A stretch of 64,000 bases of DNA from Capitulum mitella (GCA_030062745.1 CP099841.1:2108001-2172000), one strand, 5' to 3'. Shown: positions 33,993 to 44,730, numbered from the stretch's first letter. Notes: generated by a model not told the origin, from the letters alone. Translations and numbers: made by a program.

Positions 33993-34171
33993 TGAGAGTC
34001 CTCAGTGTGAAGTAATTACACATTCGTGGTTGGAGCTGGCGAGCCGTTGCCTGGCGACCGGTTCAGACGACCGGCAGCGGCTCGTCCGAGGCACCCCGCG
34101 CCATCCCGCGCCGAAAGTAAAAGGGATGCGCTCGCCCCACGCTACTCCCAAAACTGCAGGGAAAGTATCTG

Positions 34172-34178
34172 TATAAAA
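34172..34178 (+). promoter_or_regulatory. TATA box of cuticle gene 1
   Basis: TATAAAA stands about 34 bp upstream of a possible initiator (ATTCAGG, A at 34206). It precedes an ATG-free, GC-rich stretch that ends in a consensus 5' splice site (ACG/GTAAGC at 34320/34321). This fits a noncoding first exon. Confidence 0.55.
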
Positions 34179-34205
34179 GTTTGCGCGCTGGTATGGCCAG
34201 CATTC

Positions 34206-34320
34206 AGGTCTGCACGCGCCGACTGTGCACAGTCGGGAGAAACGGAGGGCACTGGGACGATCACCAACGTGTTGTGCTAAAACCGTGCGTAGAGGGCGAG
34301 CCCGTCGGACCTTCCAGACG
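34206..34320 (+). other. Predicted 5'-UTR exon 1 of cuticle gene 1
   Basis: Starts at the putative initiator downstream of the TATA box, contains no ATG, and ends at GTAAGC. The next exon begins after TTTTTTCAG at 36020, six bases before the start codon, showing that an upstream noncoding exon must exist; this is the best candidate. The intervening 1.7 kb (34321-36020) is intron without other features. Confidence 0.5.
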
Positions 34321-36026
34321 GTAAGCGCAAGCTCCTGGATGGTGCCTCTCCCGGCAGTGGTGACAAGCAATTTTACGGGATATTCGTGGCATTCTTGTCC
34401 ATTAAACGTATTTGCGTAGCTGCCATTTGCCCTTCATGCTAACTTCCACAAGGTAAAGGGCATAGAGGAAATACGACATGTGATGGCTAGGGTGACTGAT
34501 CTGAGAAAAAATTACGGCCCGTAACGACGATACAAAGACTAATTAGCTTCTGTTACTTACTTCTGAAATTTTCCAGCATTCCGCCATCTTTCCAACCACG
34601 TTATGATCATTGCTTTGAGATTTTTTAAAGCAAGACGTAATTTTACGAATGTGTTAAAATCGTAGAAAGTTGTGCTTTAAATGATCAGTACTTGTCAAAT
34701 CAAACAAATACTCTTGAAGTATAAGGAAATGCAGCTCAAGTATGATTGTTATAGCGAAATGATTCAGATACCGCAGTCTCTGAGTTCCTAAACCTGGTCG
34801 TATTCATGTCATTGGTAGAAGAAATTTAAGCGCAATGATGACATTGTTTGGATGAGAAAGATAAACCAGATTATAATTTGTCGCAAATAAAAACAGGAAG
34901 ATATGTCTTTTTTAAAAAAAAAAAACATGCTTTTGCAATATGTTGTATTCTTAATTTTTTTATTTCATTTTGCGAATAATCTTTCAAATAGTCAAACGTT
35001 GCTTGTATTGTAACAAATACCAACAAATTTTTATCAATATTCTGAGCAGATGCCCATGAACGCACAGCGCGTGCAGTCAGACAGACCTTTTTATACTGAC
35101 GTTACCTTGAAAACTCGAATGTTAAATGCGAACAAGACGATCTTTTGCGATCTTATCTTTTGCGACGCATTTGTCAGTCATTTGGTGATACATTGTGCCT
35201 TACTGTTAATGAAGTCAGCAAGAAACCGAAAAATCCAAGACATTATCTTTGCCAATGCACCGTTTAAAGAAAGATAATACCGAGCGATCAGAAGCAAAAT
35301 TGGAAAAAATAGGATATAACAGTCCCTTATTCATTACTCTTGCCGTGCTGTGTGGACTGCAGTGCTGCTTTTCGATTTTCGTGATTTTTGCTTTGAATTT
35401 AGGCTGGTTTTCATTAGTTTAGAACGAAGTAAATGGGCCTCCTTACTACAAGTGGCCAAAATGTCTGACTGTTGCCCCCAAGTCAACGACGGTAATGACA
35501 TTGATTGCCCTGAGAGCTAGCTTGGTTCAAGATGAGGATCACAGGAAGCCATTCTGGTATGACAAACGATGGGCTGTGAATGTTCATACGGCATATAAAC
35601 CCATAAGTCACTTTTTCTGTGTGCCTCATTATTGCAATATTTCTCATGTCACCTGCTCTTGACAGTACTTTCCATCATTTCACTTTGGTGATGACCCAAG
35701 TTCCAATAACTGAAACAATCACATTTGTAGTACCGTAATATTGAAATATTGAGAGTCTGCCTGAGCTTTGTGCGCACCAAAAAACAACGCAATATTTCAG
35801 TCAAATTTTCAGTTGCTGCCTCAAGCGTGCGTGCTGCGTGCATGCAATTTAAGCACTCCGGTGTTGTATGGGATAAATCATGCACATCTGGCGCGAGATA
35901 TGAAATGTTATTGTGCTGTCTTCGTCATTTTAGGACATTACACTCTTTCATGGCTGCAAATATGCGAGGTGTATTTTCTGTTTCAGTATTAAGGTAACAG
36001 TTTTTCGTCCATTTTTTCAGGGCGGT

Positions 36027-36057
36027 ATGAAACTACATGCTGTCATCTTTTTGGCAG
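36027..36057 (+). CDS. Cuticle gene 1, signal-peptide exon
   Basis: The acceptor TTTTTTCAG ends at 36020; GGCGGT precedes the ATG. Ten codons and one base are followed by GTAAGATA. The short phase-1 exon mirrors the signal-peptide exon of gene 2 (45166-45196). Confidence 0.8.
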
Positions 36058-39000
36058 GTAAGATACCTTTGCATCATGACTATAAAGGCTAGATACCTCT
36101 CGCCTCCCCCCCCCTGCCGAGATGGGACGAGAATATTGGCGTTTTTACATAATTGTTTAAAATATGTTAATGTGAGCACAGCTTGTTTACCAATATACGA
36201 ATGAGGGTAAACTAATTTGACATATGTTTCCCGAGTTTAAAGAAATATGGAAATCAGCCATTCAAAGAGAGGAAATGCACCCCAGTCTGCCAATTCAACT
36301 TTTGTCCAATGCTCGTCGTCACTGTTTCAGGAGCGCTCCTGTCCCATAGACATTTCGTCGTTGGGGAACCCCAGGACGGCCAGCAGATCATCGCTCGGGG
36401 ATCCAACGTTTACGGAGCAGGAGCTGGATTCGACGAAAACATCAACATTGGAATTTCGCCACGCGATCAACCAATCCAGGGACAAACACAGGATCAGCCT
36501 CAGCTGCCTGTGGCTCGCCAGCCGGACTTCGCTCCATCCATCGGTGCGGCGCCGAATCCAGTCGCACCTCTGGCTCTGTCTGACCTTGTTCGCAGTCCAC
36601 AGCCCAATATCGCCAACCCAGCACCGAAAGATGAGAGGAAGACGATCGGTTTGGAGGAAGTTGACCTGCAGATAACAAGCCTCACAACTGGGGGTCAAGA
36701 ACAACCGGTGGCTAACAACGAGCTGGGAGCTGGTCCCACTGCTGCAGAGCAGCCAGCTCGGCCGCAGGTCATCGGAAGTGCTGGTCAAGGCCCTGCTACA
36801 CAGGGGCCAAGTCTCGACAACGTCTTCAACAGCCTACCGCCACAGGCGGCTCCAAACGTCGGCGCTGTCGGTGTAGGTGCTATCAACAGAAACCCGGAAA
36901 TTGTTGTGGGATTCGAGAGGAATAGTGCTCAGGCGGGCGGTGAATACGATGGTGTTCCTCTGCCGTTGAGTCCCACCGGTTATGGAGAGCAGGAACAACC
37001 GGAAATAGCCCGGGGTGGTGACACCTACGGCGCAGGAAGAAGCGTCGAAGTTCCGAAACCAAAGGTTGGCGGCGATCTTAACATTGAGCCCGAACAGCCG
37101 CGGACCAGGGACAGGGTTCTGTCGCAGCCAGCTCTGCCGGAGGAGGATGAGGCTCCTGCTGCGCCCGTCCGCAGCCCGGCACCCATCCCCAACGTGGATA
37201 TCGCACCGCAGCCGGCCACCCGTGCCGGCGAGGAACACCACATGGGAGGCATCGAGTGGCTGCCGGAATCCATTCCTGGCGAACCTCTGGTCGACTATCC
37301 AGTGCTTGTGAGGCTTCCCGCTTCAGGATTCGATTGCAACAACCAGGATTTTGACGGCTTCTATGCGGATACCTCCGAAGAATCCCGTTGTCAGGTATGA
37401 TGCCCTAGCCTAGGCGTGTAATGGTACGGCTTCATTGTCATGACAGCTCGACAAAGACATACCATTGCTCTCAACAAAGGTCTGAACAAAGAGGAACACT
37501 TCGGGCGACAATGTCGCGGACATTATGCCTTTTTAAATTAATTTGTGGCAGCCATCGTACACAGTGAAATCATATTTTGGTTTGCGTTTTAACTTTTGGT
37601 GTATTTATGGTAGAATCAAATAATTCCAAACCATAACGAAATAAAATACGAAGCTGTTCGGTACGTTTCATATACTATTTGGACCTTGACATGGCAACAC
37701 TATTACTTTGGTCCTGTGAAAATTGCTATCTTGGCGTCATTGCTCAAGGGTCTGCTCGAGGGAGATTACTAAAAGAGGTCCTAGTCAATTAGTTCAAATA
37801 CATCATCCTAACCATGGCATTCCACGTGCAGACGCACGTCTTACCTTGCGGCTGCCTGACAAGAAGTCTATTTCAGGCTTTCTGGGTGTGCCACAACGAG
37901 CAGCAGGACGGCTTTCTGTGTCCCAACGGCACGCTCTTCAACCAGCGCTACTTCACCTGCGACTGGTGGTTCAACGTCCGCTGCCAGGAGTCGCCCGACT
38001 ACTACGAGCTGAACAAGAACATCGGCGTGGTCGGCACGCGCATCGACACCCTCCCGGCCGGTGTCGTGGCTGCGGCGTCCAAGCTCCATCCAGTAAGTGT
38101 GCTTCCGGACGAGGGCTTTGAGCACGGGAGCTCCGATGACTTTGGGCAAGAAAACGACAGCGCCGGCATCGTCAAGTTTCTGTCTGATGTCTCCAAGTAG
38201 CTGACGTTAAGGCCGGATTTTAAAGCATGTTTCAGTGCATGATGCAGCGCGCACGGGCGCCAGCGGATGTGTCTTTCAGTTAGTGAGTAGTTGTTTCCGA
38301 CTCTTGTTCTTGTTACTTTTGCGTTCTTCCGAGTGCCTTGACATGTTTGTTTTCGTTTTAGGTATTCACCTTGTTAAGTGAGATGCTGCGCTATCCTCGG
38401 CTTCCTCCAGTGCCTCCTCCCGGTAAGATCCCATCCTCGAACAATCAGCAACTACCGAAATCACGTCAAACACAGGCACCAGCGGTGCAGTTCAAAGCCT
38501 CCGTGAACATTGGGGCAGGGGTCCAAGCACGTCCAGCGTCGAATGCTCATGCTCTCGAGCCAAGGCCACTCAACAGGGAGGCAACAACAGCAGTAGAAGG
38601 ACCACATGTTCCTTCTGCTTCAGACTCGCAGCGCTCTTCTCACCCAAAATCAGAGCAGTCTTCTGTAAACATACCTCGCATCAAGCCATTGTCCTCTAGC
38701 CAGCCGCATTCAGCAAGCTCCGTTCAAAACAACCGGCTGCATTCACCCAGTTCCGTTCAAAATAACCCAGCATCCTCGCAACCGGAGGAAACCATTGAAA
38801 TCGTATTGGGGGTAAATGAACGTCCAAAAATTTCAAGCGCGTCCGCCCAGACACCAAATTCGAATGACGCTGGTTCTAGTTTTCCGCGTCCCGGAAACAC
38901 CCAGTCCACATTTGCTGCGAAATCGAGGAGACACGCGGTGGGCAAAGTTCAGAAGCGTGTTGTAAAGAAACAAAGGGGCGTGCGGCCACGAAGACACCAC

Positions 39001-41856
39001 AGAGGGCATGCGGGGTCCGCCAGAAAGAGGAAAAATAGTCGGCGTTACGACTCGACAGCAAAAAATCGGCAAAAAGCAAGATCAGTGCCAGGTGGCCCCA
39101 ACATACCCCAACCTCAAAACATTCCCACGGCGTTCCAGCAGACCGTCAGCCCCGGGACCAACCAATCTGCAACCCAAAACGGCACGCAGCCGGCCAAATC
39201 CCAGCCAGTTTTTGAGGCTATCGAAAAAATCGACTTTCCTCTAACAGTCGATGGCAAATCTCCCCCTGAGTTTGAGGAAGACCTCAGTGTGTTGGAAAAA
39301 GAAGGCAACAAAACTTTGTCGTCCACCGAAAAAAAGATACCAATGAGTCTCCCCATGCCCGGCCAACTGATGCCTCCTGGGCAGACACCACAGAACGGTA
39401 GCAAGACAGCTGTTAGTCCCATTAATGAGACACAAAGTGTCGGAATACCTAGCGTTTCTCCGCAAAGTGCTTCAGGTCTCCCGAGGCAGAATGTTTCAGG
39501 ACCTTCTAACAATTCCAATGAATTGTCCGTGACCCAGGAGCGGCTCCAGTCAACGCCACATCCCGGAGGACCTCTTCAGGGGCAAACTTCTCAGATTAAA
39601 CCACAGGGACAGCCCACTCCAGTCTCTCTGCAGGGGCGGCCCTCAAAAACAAATCCTGTAAACCCACAGGGGCGGTCCACACTGCCCACGCCGCAGGGTC
39701 TCGCCCTGAATACTCCAGCGATGGGCCTGCAGAAGCCATCAAACGAAAGCCAAGGCCAGGCAGCTTCCAGGTCACCTTGGCCCCAAGAGCAAGCGTCTCA
39801 GCCTATTCTTCAGGCATCGGGGCCGCCTCCCCTCGGCATGAACCCAGGTCAGCCGTCATTACCGCCTCAGAACCAGCCACCTTCGCCTCCTGCTCCGACA
39901 AAACCGCCTTCCGTCCAGAGTTTGGCGCAGGGCACAGAGCTCGGAAACGTTCCCACCGGCACGTTGACGGGTCAGCCTCCTTCCAGTGCCGGTCTCACTT
40001 CCAATGTCGCTGGGCCAGGGCCGCCGCACGAAGGGCCTACGGGCGTCCCGTCCAATGGACAGCCCTCTGTTCCCGCTTCCCCGACACAGATATTGCCAAC
40101 AGGAGGAAGCAATGGTGTCAGTCAGGAGGATCAGGGCAACCGGCCCGCTGCGTCAGCCGCTAGTCCCCCACAGGGTGTGCAGGCTACAGGCTTGGGCCAG
40201 GCGCAGCAAGGCAACGGGGGAATAGTCGTCGATGAAGACGTGCAAATTGATGATGGTAGTTCCGCTGGTCCATTAGAGGAAAAAATGCATTATCCGCCAT
40301 TGCCAGGCACCGCTGTGACAAACAGTCAAGGCATTATCATTGAAAACCCCAACCCAGGAACACTGCAGCAGAGAAAGGAGGGCGTCGTTATCGACGAGGA
40401 TGTTAAGATTGATAAAGGCGGAGGATTACCTCCAGTTGAAGAGGACTTACATTTTCCTGCGCTTCCAAATGATACCTTAAACGCGCTGTCGGGAGATCAT
40501 AACAATCCCAGTGCTCCGTTACCTGGATCAGGAGTTTCCGGCCCTCACCGCACCACCTCTGGGCCCGTGCGGGATCCATCCGCACTGCATCACGAGATGC
40601 CATCGGAAACCGACCCTCCACTTCACCCCCCTCAAACCAAGACTTCTGATGCTCCTATGGATAATGGGGCAATGCACGGGGAGCAGATTCGGATCACTTC
40701 GAAATCCGTTGGCAAGATGATACGAAATCCATCAAAAACTCATACTATTCGTGATCCATCAGGTTTACAAGGGCCCAAGGCATCCCTGTCAGAAAAATTT
40801 GACAAGGGTCAGTCTTCCAGTCATGATGTAGGCTCTGGACCTACTTCCAAGGATTCTGGGACCCAAAAGAGGAATTCTTTCTTATCCCGCCGAGCGCGCA
40901 GAAGAAAGCCTCAAGAGGTTAATGAAATAAAGATAACAGAGGAAATCGACACCGAAAATCTGAATGATTCAAGTACTCCTGAACCCGACAAGAGTTCCGA
41001 TGACCACACAAATTACACAGAAGTAAGAATAATTGGAAGTTTAGAGCCCCCATCAAAAGGTGCTCCTCGTTCTAAAGTTCATAAAAAGGTAAATGCAATC
41101 GATGAAACACTGCGAATTCCTCTGAATGGGCGTCAGGACGGTAGCGTATCTGTGGACAAAGATTTCGACTCATCAGCACAAACCACAGACATGGATTCTG
41201 ATAGTATCTCGCGGGTCGCTTCCAGCAAGCCCCTGGGAATAAACCTAAAAGTATTCATCAATCAAGTTCCGGCAAATGCTTCGGCGCACGGAAACGCTGA
41301 GGTCAGCCGGCGCAGTGCAGGCCAGTTTGATGAGCCAACTGCCAAAAACCGGCGCAAAGTTGCACCAGTGGCGGCCAACCTAGCTGCAGACAAGAGTGAT
41401 CTAGAGGGCGCATCAAGCGATGACTACGACTACGATATATCGCAGCTCCCGTCTTGGATGAGAAGGAACGTTAAGCGCGGTGTGGTCCCCGCTCGGTCCA
41501 GCGGGTCCCCCCGGTCCGGTCGAGCCGCCCCGTGGCGTCAGTTTGCTGTCCGGCCACAGCGGGCATCCCCTCTGGTCAGAGCCCCACAGCGTGACGGGGA
41601 AAACGACATCCGTAGACGTGGTTCACTGGGCATGAAACGCGCCGTGTCTGTGGCCCCCATTCAGACAATATTTCGGTCGGCTCGGGAGCAGCTGATGGGC
41701 ATTTTGGGTGGTCCAAAGGATAGCCTCGATTCGGAAATAAACACTCTTCTTGAGGAGCCTTCGCCCGGAAAAGACAAACGGCAAAACGAAATGAAGCTGC
41801 GGTTTGATTCCAACAGTCTGACCTCTTATTCAGATAAGGACTCAAGCTGGTTTTGA
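36027..41856 (+). CDS. Cuticle gene 1: large CPAP1-type chitin-binding protein (1601 aa, four coding exons)
   Basis: Coding exons are 36027-36057, 36331-37394, 37877-38092 and 38362-41856. All have GT..AG borders and matching phases (1, 0, 0). Exon one encodes MKLHAVIFLAG, the start of a short hydrophobic signal peptide, so the product should be secreted. Residues ~20-340 are a Pro/Gly/Ala-rich spacer with a duplicated IARGxxxYGAG motif. Residues 346-401 are one type-2 chitin-binding (peritrophin-A) domain with six Cys spaced C-x17-C-x5-C-x9-C-x12-C-x7-C, including GTLFNQRYFTCDWWFNV, the CPAP1 signature. Residues 438-1601 are a disordered Pro/Ser/Gln-rich tail with a basic block (~624-680), two acidic repeats (VVDEDVQIDDG near 1057, VVIDEDVKIDKG near 1110) and the end DSSWF. 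CPAP1 proteins bind chitin in the exoskeleton. The tail is far longer than usual for the class, and its role is unknown. Confidence 0.88.
36331..37394 (+). CDS. Cuticle gene 1, Pro/Gly-rich exon ending inside the chitin-binding domain
   Basis: The acceptor CTGTTTCAG ends at 36330, and the exon ends at TGT CAG/GTATGA. It encodes the linker and the first two Cys of the domain (GFDCNNQDFDGFYAD...SRCQ). Confidence 0.88.
37877..38092 (+). CDS. Cuticle gene 1, second half of the chitin-binding domain
   Basis: The acceptor TATTTCAG ends at 37876. The exon starts with AFWVCHNE, carries Cys 3-6 and ends CTCCATCCA/GTAAGT. If the donor is ignored, the frame continues 36 codons to a stop at 38200, so a short intron-retaining form is conceivable. 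Confidence 0.9.
38362..41856 (+). CDS. Cuticle gene 1, giant terminal exon encoding the disordered tail
   Basis: The acceptor TTCGTTTTAG ends at 38361. A single uninterrupted frame of 1164 codons ends at TGA 41854-41856. Such a long stop-free frame with strong Pro/Ser/Gln bias, in phase with the preceding exon, is firm evidence of coding. Confidence 0.93.
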   Translation, partial: VFTLLSEMLRYPRLPPVPPPGKIPSSNNQQLPKSRQTQAPAVQFKASVNIGAGVQARPASNAHALEPRPLNREATTAVEGPHVPSASDSQRSSHPKSEQSSVNIPRIKPLSSSQPHSASSVQNNRLHSPSSVQNNPASSQPEETIEIVLGVNERPKISSASAQTPNSNDAGSSFPRPGNTQSTFAAKSRRHAVGKVQKRVVKKQRGVRPRRHHRGHAGSARKRKNSRRYDSTAKNRQKARSVPGGPNIPQPQNIPTAFQQTVSPGTNQSATQNGTQPAKSQPVFEAIEKIDFPLTVDGKSPPEFEEDLSVLEKEGNKTLSSTEKKIPMSLPMPGQLMPPGQTPQNGSKTAVSPINETQSVGIPSVSPQSASGLPRQNVSGPSNNSNELSVTQERLQSTPHPGGPLQGQTSQIKPQGQPTPVSLQGRPSKTNPVNPQGRSTLPTPQGLALNTPAMGLQKPSNESQGQAASRSPWPQEQASQPILQASGPPPLGMNPGQPSLPPQNQPPSPPAPTKPPSVQSLAQGTELGNVPTGTLTGQPPSSAGLTSNVAGPGPPHEGPTGVPSNGQPSVPASPTQILPTGGSNGVSQEDQGNRPAASAASPPQGVQATGLGQAQQGNGGIVVDEDVQIDDGSSAGPLEEKMHYPPLPGTAVTNSQGIIIENPNPGTLQQRKEGVVIDEDVKIDKGGGLPPVEEDLHFPALPNDTLNALSGDHNNPSAPLPGSGVSGPHRTTSGPVRDPSALHHEMPSETDPPLHPPQTKTSDAPMDNGAMHGEQIRITSKSVGKMIRNPSKTHTIRDPSGLQGPKASLSEKFDKGQSSSHDVGSGPTSKDSGTQKRNSFLSRRARRRKPQEVNEIKITEEIDTENLNDSSTPEPDKSSDDHTNYTEVRIIGSLEPPSKGAPRSKVHKKVNAIDETLRIPLNGRQDGSVSVDKDFDSSAQTTDMDSDSISRVASSKPLGINLKVFINQVPANASAHGNAEVSRRSAGQFDEPTAKNRRKVAPVAANLAADKSDLEGASSDDYDYDISQLPSWMRRNVKRGVVPARSSGSPRSGRAAPWRQFAVRPQRASPLVRAPQRDGENDIRRRGSLGMKRAVSVAPIQTIFRSAREQLMGILGGPKDSLDSEINTLLEEPSPGKDKRQNEMKLRFDSNSLTSYSDKDSSWF

Positions 41857-42137
41857 GCTTGCATAACATGATAATTATTGTCTTTCTCCCGTGGCTTCGA
41901 GATTATTCGAAACATTTTTTTCGCCCTCCCTTCAACATGTTGCTGTTTACGCCCCTGAATCATGTATCCTTACCACCCACTGCTGTCAGCTCTCAACAGG
42001 TGGATCTTAGAACGTCGTAACCCAGTGTGTGTTAAATGTTTGTTAAAATTTTGTTGTTGATCACTGATGAGAGTGATACCTGTTGTGCTGACCGAGATAC
42101 TCATGGTGTCTGATGCACGTGCCAGTGGTGTTGTTGC

Positions 42138-42143
42138 AATAAA
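42138..42143 (+). terminator. Polyadenylation signal of cuticle gene 1
   Basis: A canonical AATAAA 282 bp after the stop codon, followed within 30 bases by a TGTTTTGGGTGTG downstream element. It gives a 3'-UTR of roughly 0.3 kb. Confidence 0.65.
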
Positions 42144-42159
42144 CCGTTATTACCAAAAG

Positions 42160-43304
42160 TTTGTTTTGGGTGTGCTGCAATGGAAAAGACGGAGAGCAGA
42201 TCGTCACTGAAAATTGGTCTTCGTCTGGTCGAACACTGAGAACTGCAAACTCACGTATTCTGTCCGCCTCGCACATGCCCAGTTTGACTGGTATACTTGG
42301 TGCATGGTATACCTGAGCAAAATGTCACAACAGTCAAATGACTACGATTTTGAAATGATTCCTAGTTATGTCAAACGACATGAAAACGCTTGCAGCTAAT
42401 TGGTCAGCACTGCTCGAGAGGTACCACCCCGAACCTGGAACAGGACGAGACAGGGCCAGCTTCGACTCAGGCTTGCATTCATCTTTTGTGAGCTGAAAAC
42501 GGCTTCCCGCTTCATTTGGGGCGTGGCCAATGAAATGTCGCAGAATACGCAGCTTCAGAGTTCACGGAAAGACAGAGTCAAGTGACATAAGAATGACACT
42601 ACATGACTGGCATCACGGCAAGCAATGGCGTTTAACGTAAACACGTTGAACGAATGCTTAGTAATGGATAATATATTATATATCGCCACTGAGACAGAAT
42701 TTTACTGCCTTGAGGAAACTTGTGTGGATTTCTACATAGCTAGAAACGTGTCGTTTCTGTAAAACACTACGCGTCACCCACGCGCGTTCGACAACTAGCC
42801 CTACGTTTATCCAATGCACACCTAACTGCACTGAGTTTCTATATGCACGACGACCGTGCACCGCTGCGAACTACTGCACTCCCATGGATTCGGCACAGTG
42901 ACAGGCTACTGCGCTGCGGGATCAAAGTCAGCTGTTATGTGGAACCTACAATCCGGTGTAGAAACTGAAACGTGTTGTCATATAATTGAGCCATATTTCA
43001 TGTTGCTTACCATGCAGGTGACACAATGCGAAGGGTAATTAAATCAAATATGGTATCGACATAATAACTGCATTTACGAACAATAAATCGACATAATTCG
43101 AGGGCAGATTGGCGCACAGATATGGCCTGGTGAGTTGCTGAGAAAGATAGTCATGCATTTCACGGTTGCAGTTGCACAGCGTCGCGAACCCCTCGTGTTG
43201 GATGCCTTTCTCACCCGGCAAAAACATTCCGTAAGTGAAGAACCAGGACCAGACGGACCAGAAATGGCCGACTGACGAATAACAACTCCCGAATACCTCA
43301 ACCA
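42160..43304. other. Intergenic sequence, no supported gene
   Basis: Frames under 130 codons without domains lie between gene 1 and the repeats upstream of gene 2. Confidence 0.6.
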
Positions 43305-43850
43305 GACCACTGCACTGGTGACCGACATAGGCTGTACGAAATATTTGGCCTGTATCATTAGTAAACGACATCTGCTCCACGGAGTATCTCGCTTCTGTCA
43401 CTGGTAACCAGCACCAGCTCAATGTAATGTCTCGCTTGTATTACTGGTGACCGACATCGGCCCCACGGAACATCTCGCTTATGTCACTAGTAACCGGCAC
43501 AAGCTGAACAGAATATCTTGTTTGCGTCACTAGTAACCGGCGTCAGCTCTACAGAGTATCTCGCTCACATCACTGGTAGCGAACATTAGCTCTACAAAAT
43601 ATCTCGCTTGTATTACTGGTAACCGACATCTGCTCTGCAGAATATTTCCCTTGTATCAAAAGTAACCGACATTAGTTCCAAAGAATATTTCGGCTGTACC
43701 ACTAGTTACTGACGCCATCTCTACGGAATGTCACCCATATCACCAACAGCCGACATTAGTTCCACAAAACATCTCGCTTGTATTACTGGAGATCAATATC
43801 TGGTCTACAGAATATCCCGTTCATACCACCGGTAACCGAACCTAATTTAA
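43305..43850. repeat. 43-bp degenerate minisatellite, about 12 units
   Basis: Units follow CTCGCTTGTATTACTGGTAA, then CCGACAT(C/T)... and ACAGAATAT, with a period near 43 bases. Units differ by up to about 30%. It lies about 0.9-1.4 kb upstream of the gene 2 start codon. Confidence 0.88.
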
Positions 43851-44043
43851 GGTGGACAGATTGGAACGAAGTAGGGTTGTGCTGAATGGAGCAATGGCAC
43901 ATTTCGTAAAACATTTAGAATGCAACTAGTAATGATACTTAGCTGGAGAACATCAACATGGGGTCTGAATGTTTTCCATGCTTTGGCGGGCTGCCACTCT
44001 GACCGCAGGCTCCAGGAGCCTTGCACGTCACAGGAGGAAGCGA

Positions 44044-44335
44044 AACCCGTGCCGCAGGTCTGGTCACAGTGACCTCTCCTACGAATCTAATCACCGCAAC
44101 CTGCCCGAAGGGCCCGGTGACCGTGACCTGTGCCGGGGGTCTAGTGACCATGACTTGTCCCGCGGGTCCAGTGACTGCGACCTGTCCCCTGGGTCCTGTG
44201 ACCATGACCTGTCCCCTGGGTCCAGTGGTCATGACCTGTCCCCGTGGGCCAAGAGACCATGACCTGTCCTGTGAGTGCAATGACGGTGATCTGCCCCATG
44301 GGCCTTGTGATCGTGACCTGTCCTGCGGTCCGCTA
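44044..44335. repeat. 27-bp minisatellite with TGACCT in each unit
   Basis: Ten to eleven units have a core GTGACC(A/G)TGACCTGTCC. TGACCT or a one-base variant occurs at 44070, 44097, 44124, 44151, 44178, 44205, 44232, 44260, 44287 and 44314. The period is nine codons, so both strands carry long false frames (for example 43939-44700 minus). It ends about 400 bp upstream of the gene 2 start codon. Confidence 0.92.
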
Positions 44336-44730
44336 ACCGCGCCCCATCCCAGTCGATCCAGCGCCTCCTGCGGCGGCCGTGACTGACCAGCGTGCTCGCC
44401 AGTCACGAGCCCGGTCTCCGCTGACCCGGCCGGAGCTCGTGACCCGTGAAATTGGGGTCGGAGCCTCGCCGGCCGGGGTCTGCCGGTGAGACCGATATTG
44501 TACGGCCGTCTGTGGCTGAATGAGCTGACCGGCAGCGGGAGCGCAGCGGGTGAGACGGCCGATCCCGGAGGCGGCGGAGCGGTGAGAGACGAGAGAAAGA
44601 GCGGCGGCCAGAGAAAAACCACGGATCGAACGAAATCGGCCGGCGCCCTGTCGGCCTCTTCAGAGTGGGACCGTCTCCGGAGCAGGACGCAAGAGGACAC
44701 CGGTCAGCAGAGGCCGGACGTCCAACGGCC
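44336..44730 (+). promoter_or_regulatory. Probable promoter and 5'-UTR region of cuticle gene 2
   Basis: A GC-rich, CpG-rich stretch immediately before the first coding exon. No TATA box is visible. A TTCAGAGTG initiator-like word at 44659-44667 is one possible start. The exact transcription start cannot be set from sequence. Confidence 0.35.

Noticed and set aside
38093-38200. Short isoform of gene 1 as the main product
   Set aside because: The GTAAGT donor and the matching-phase 1164-codon exon downstream are stronger. No AATAAA was seen between 38200 and 38361.
43939-44700. 253-codon minus-strand frame with GPVTMT-like repeats
   Set aside because: It is a translation of the 27-bp minisatellite, whose period is nine codons. 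The plus strand is equally open.
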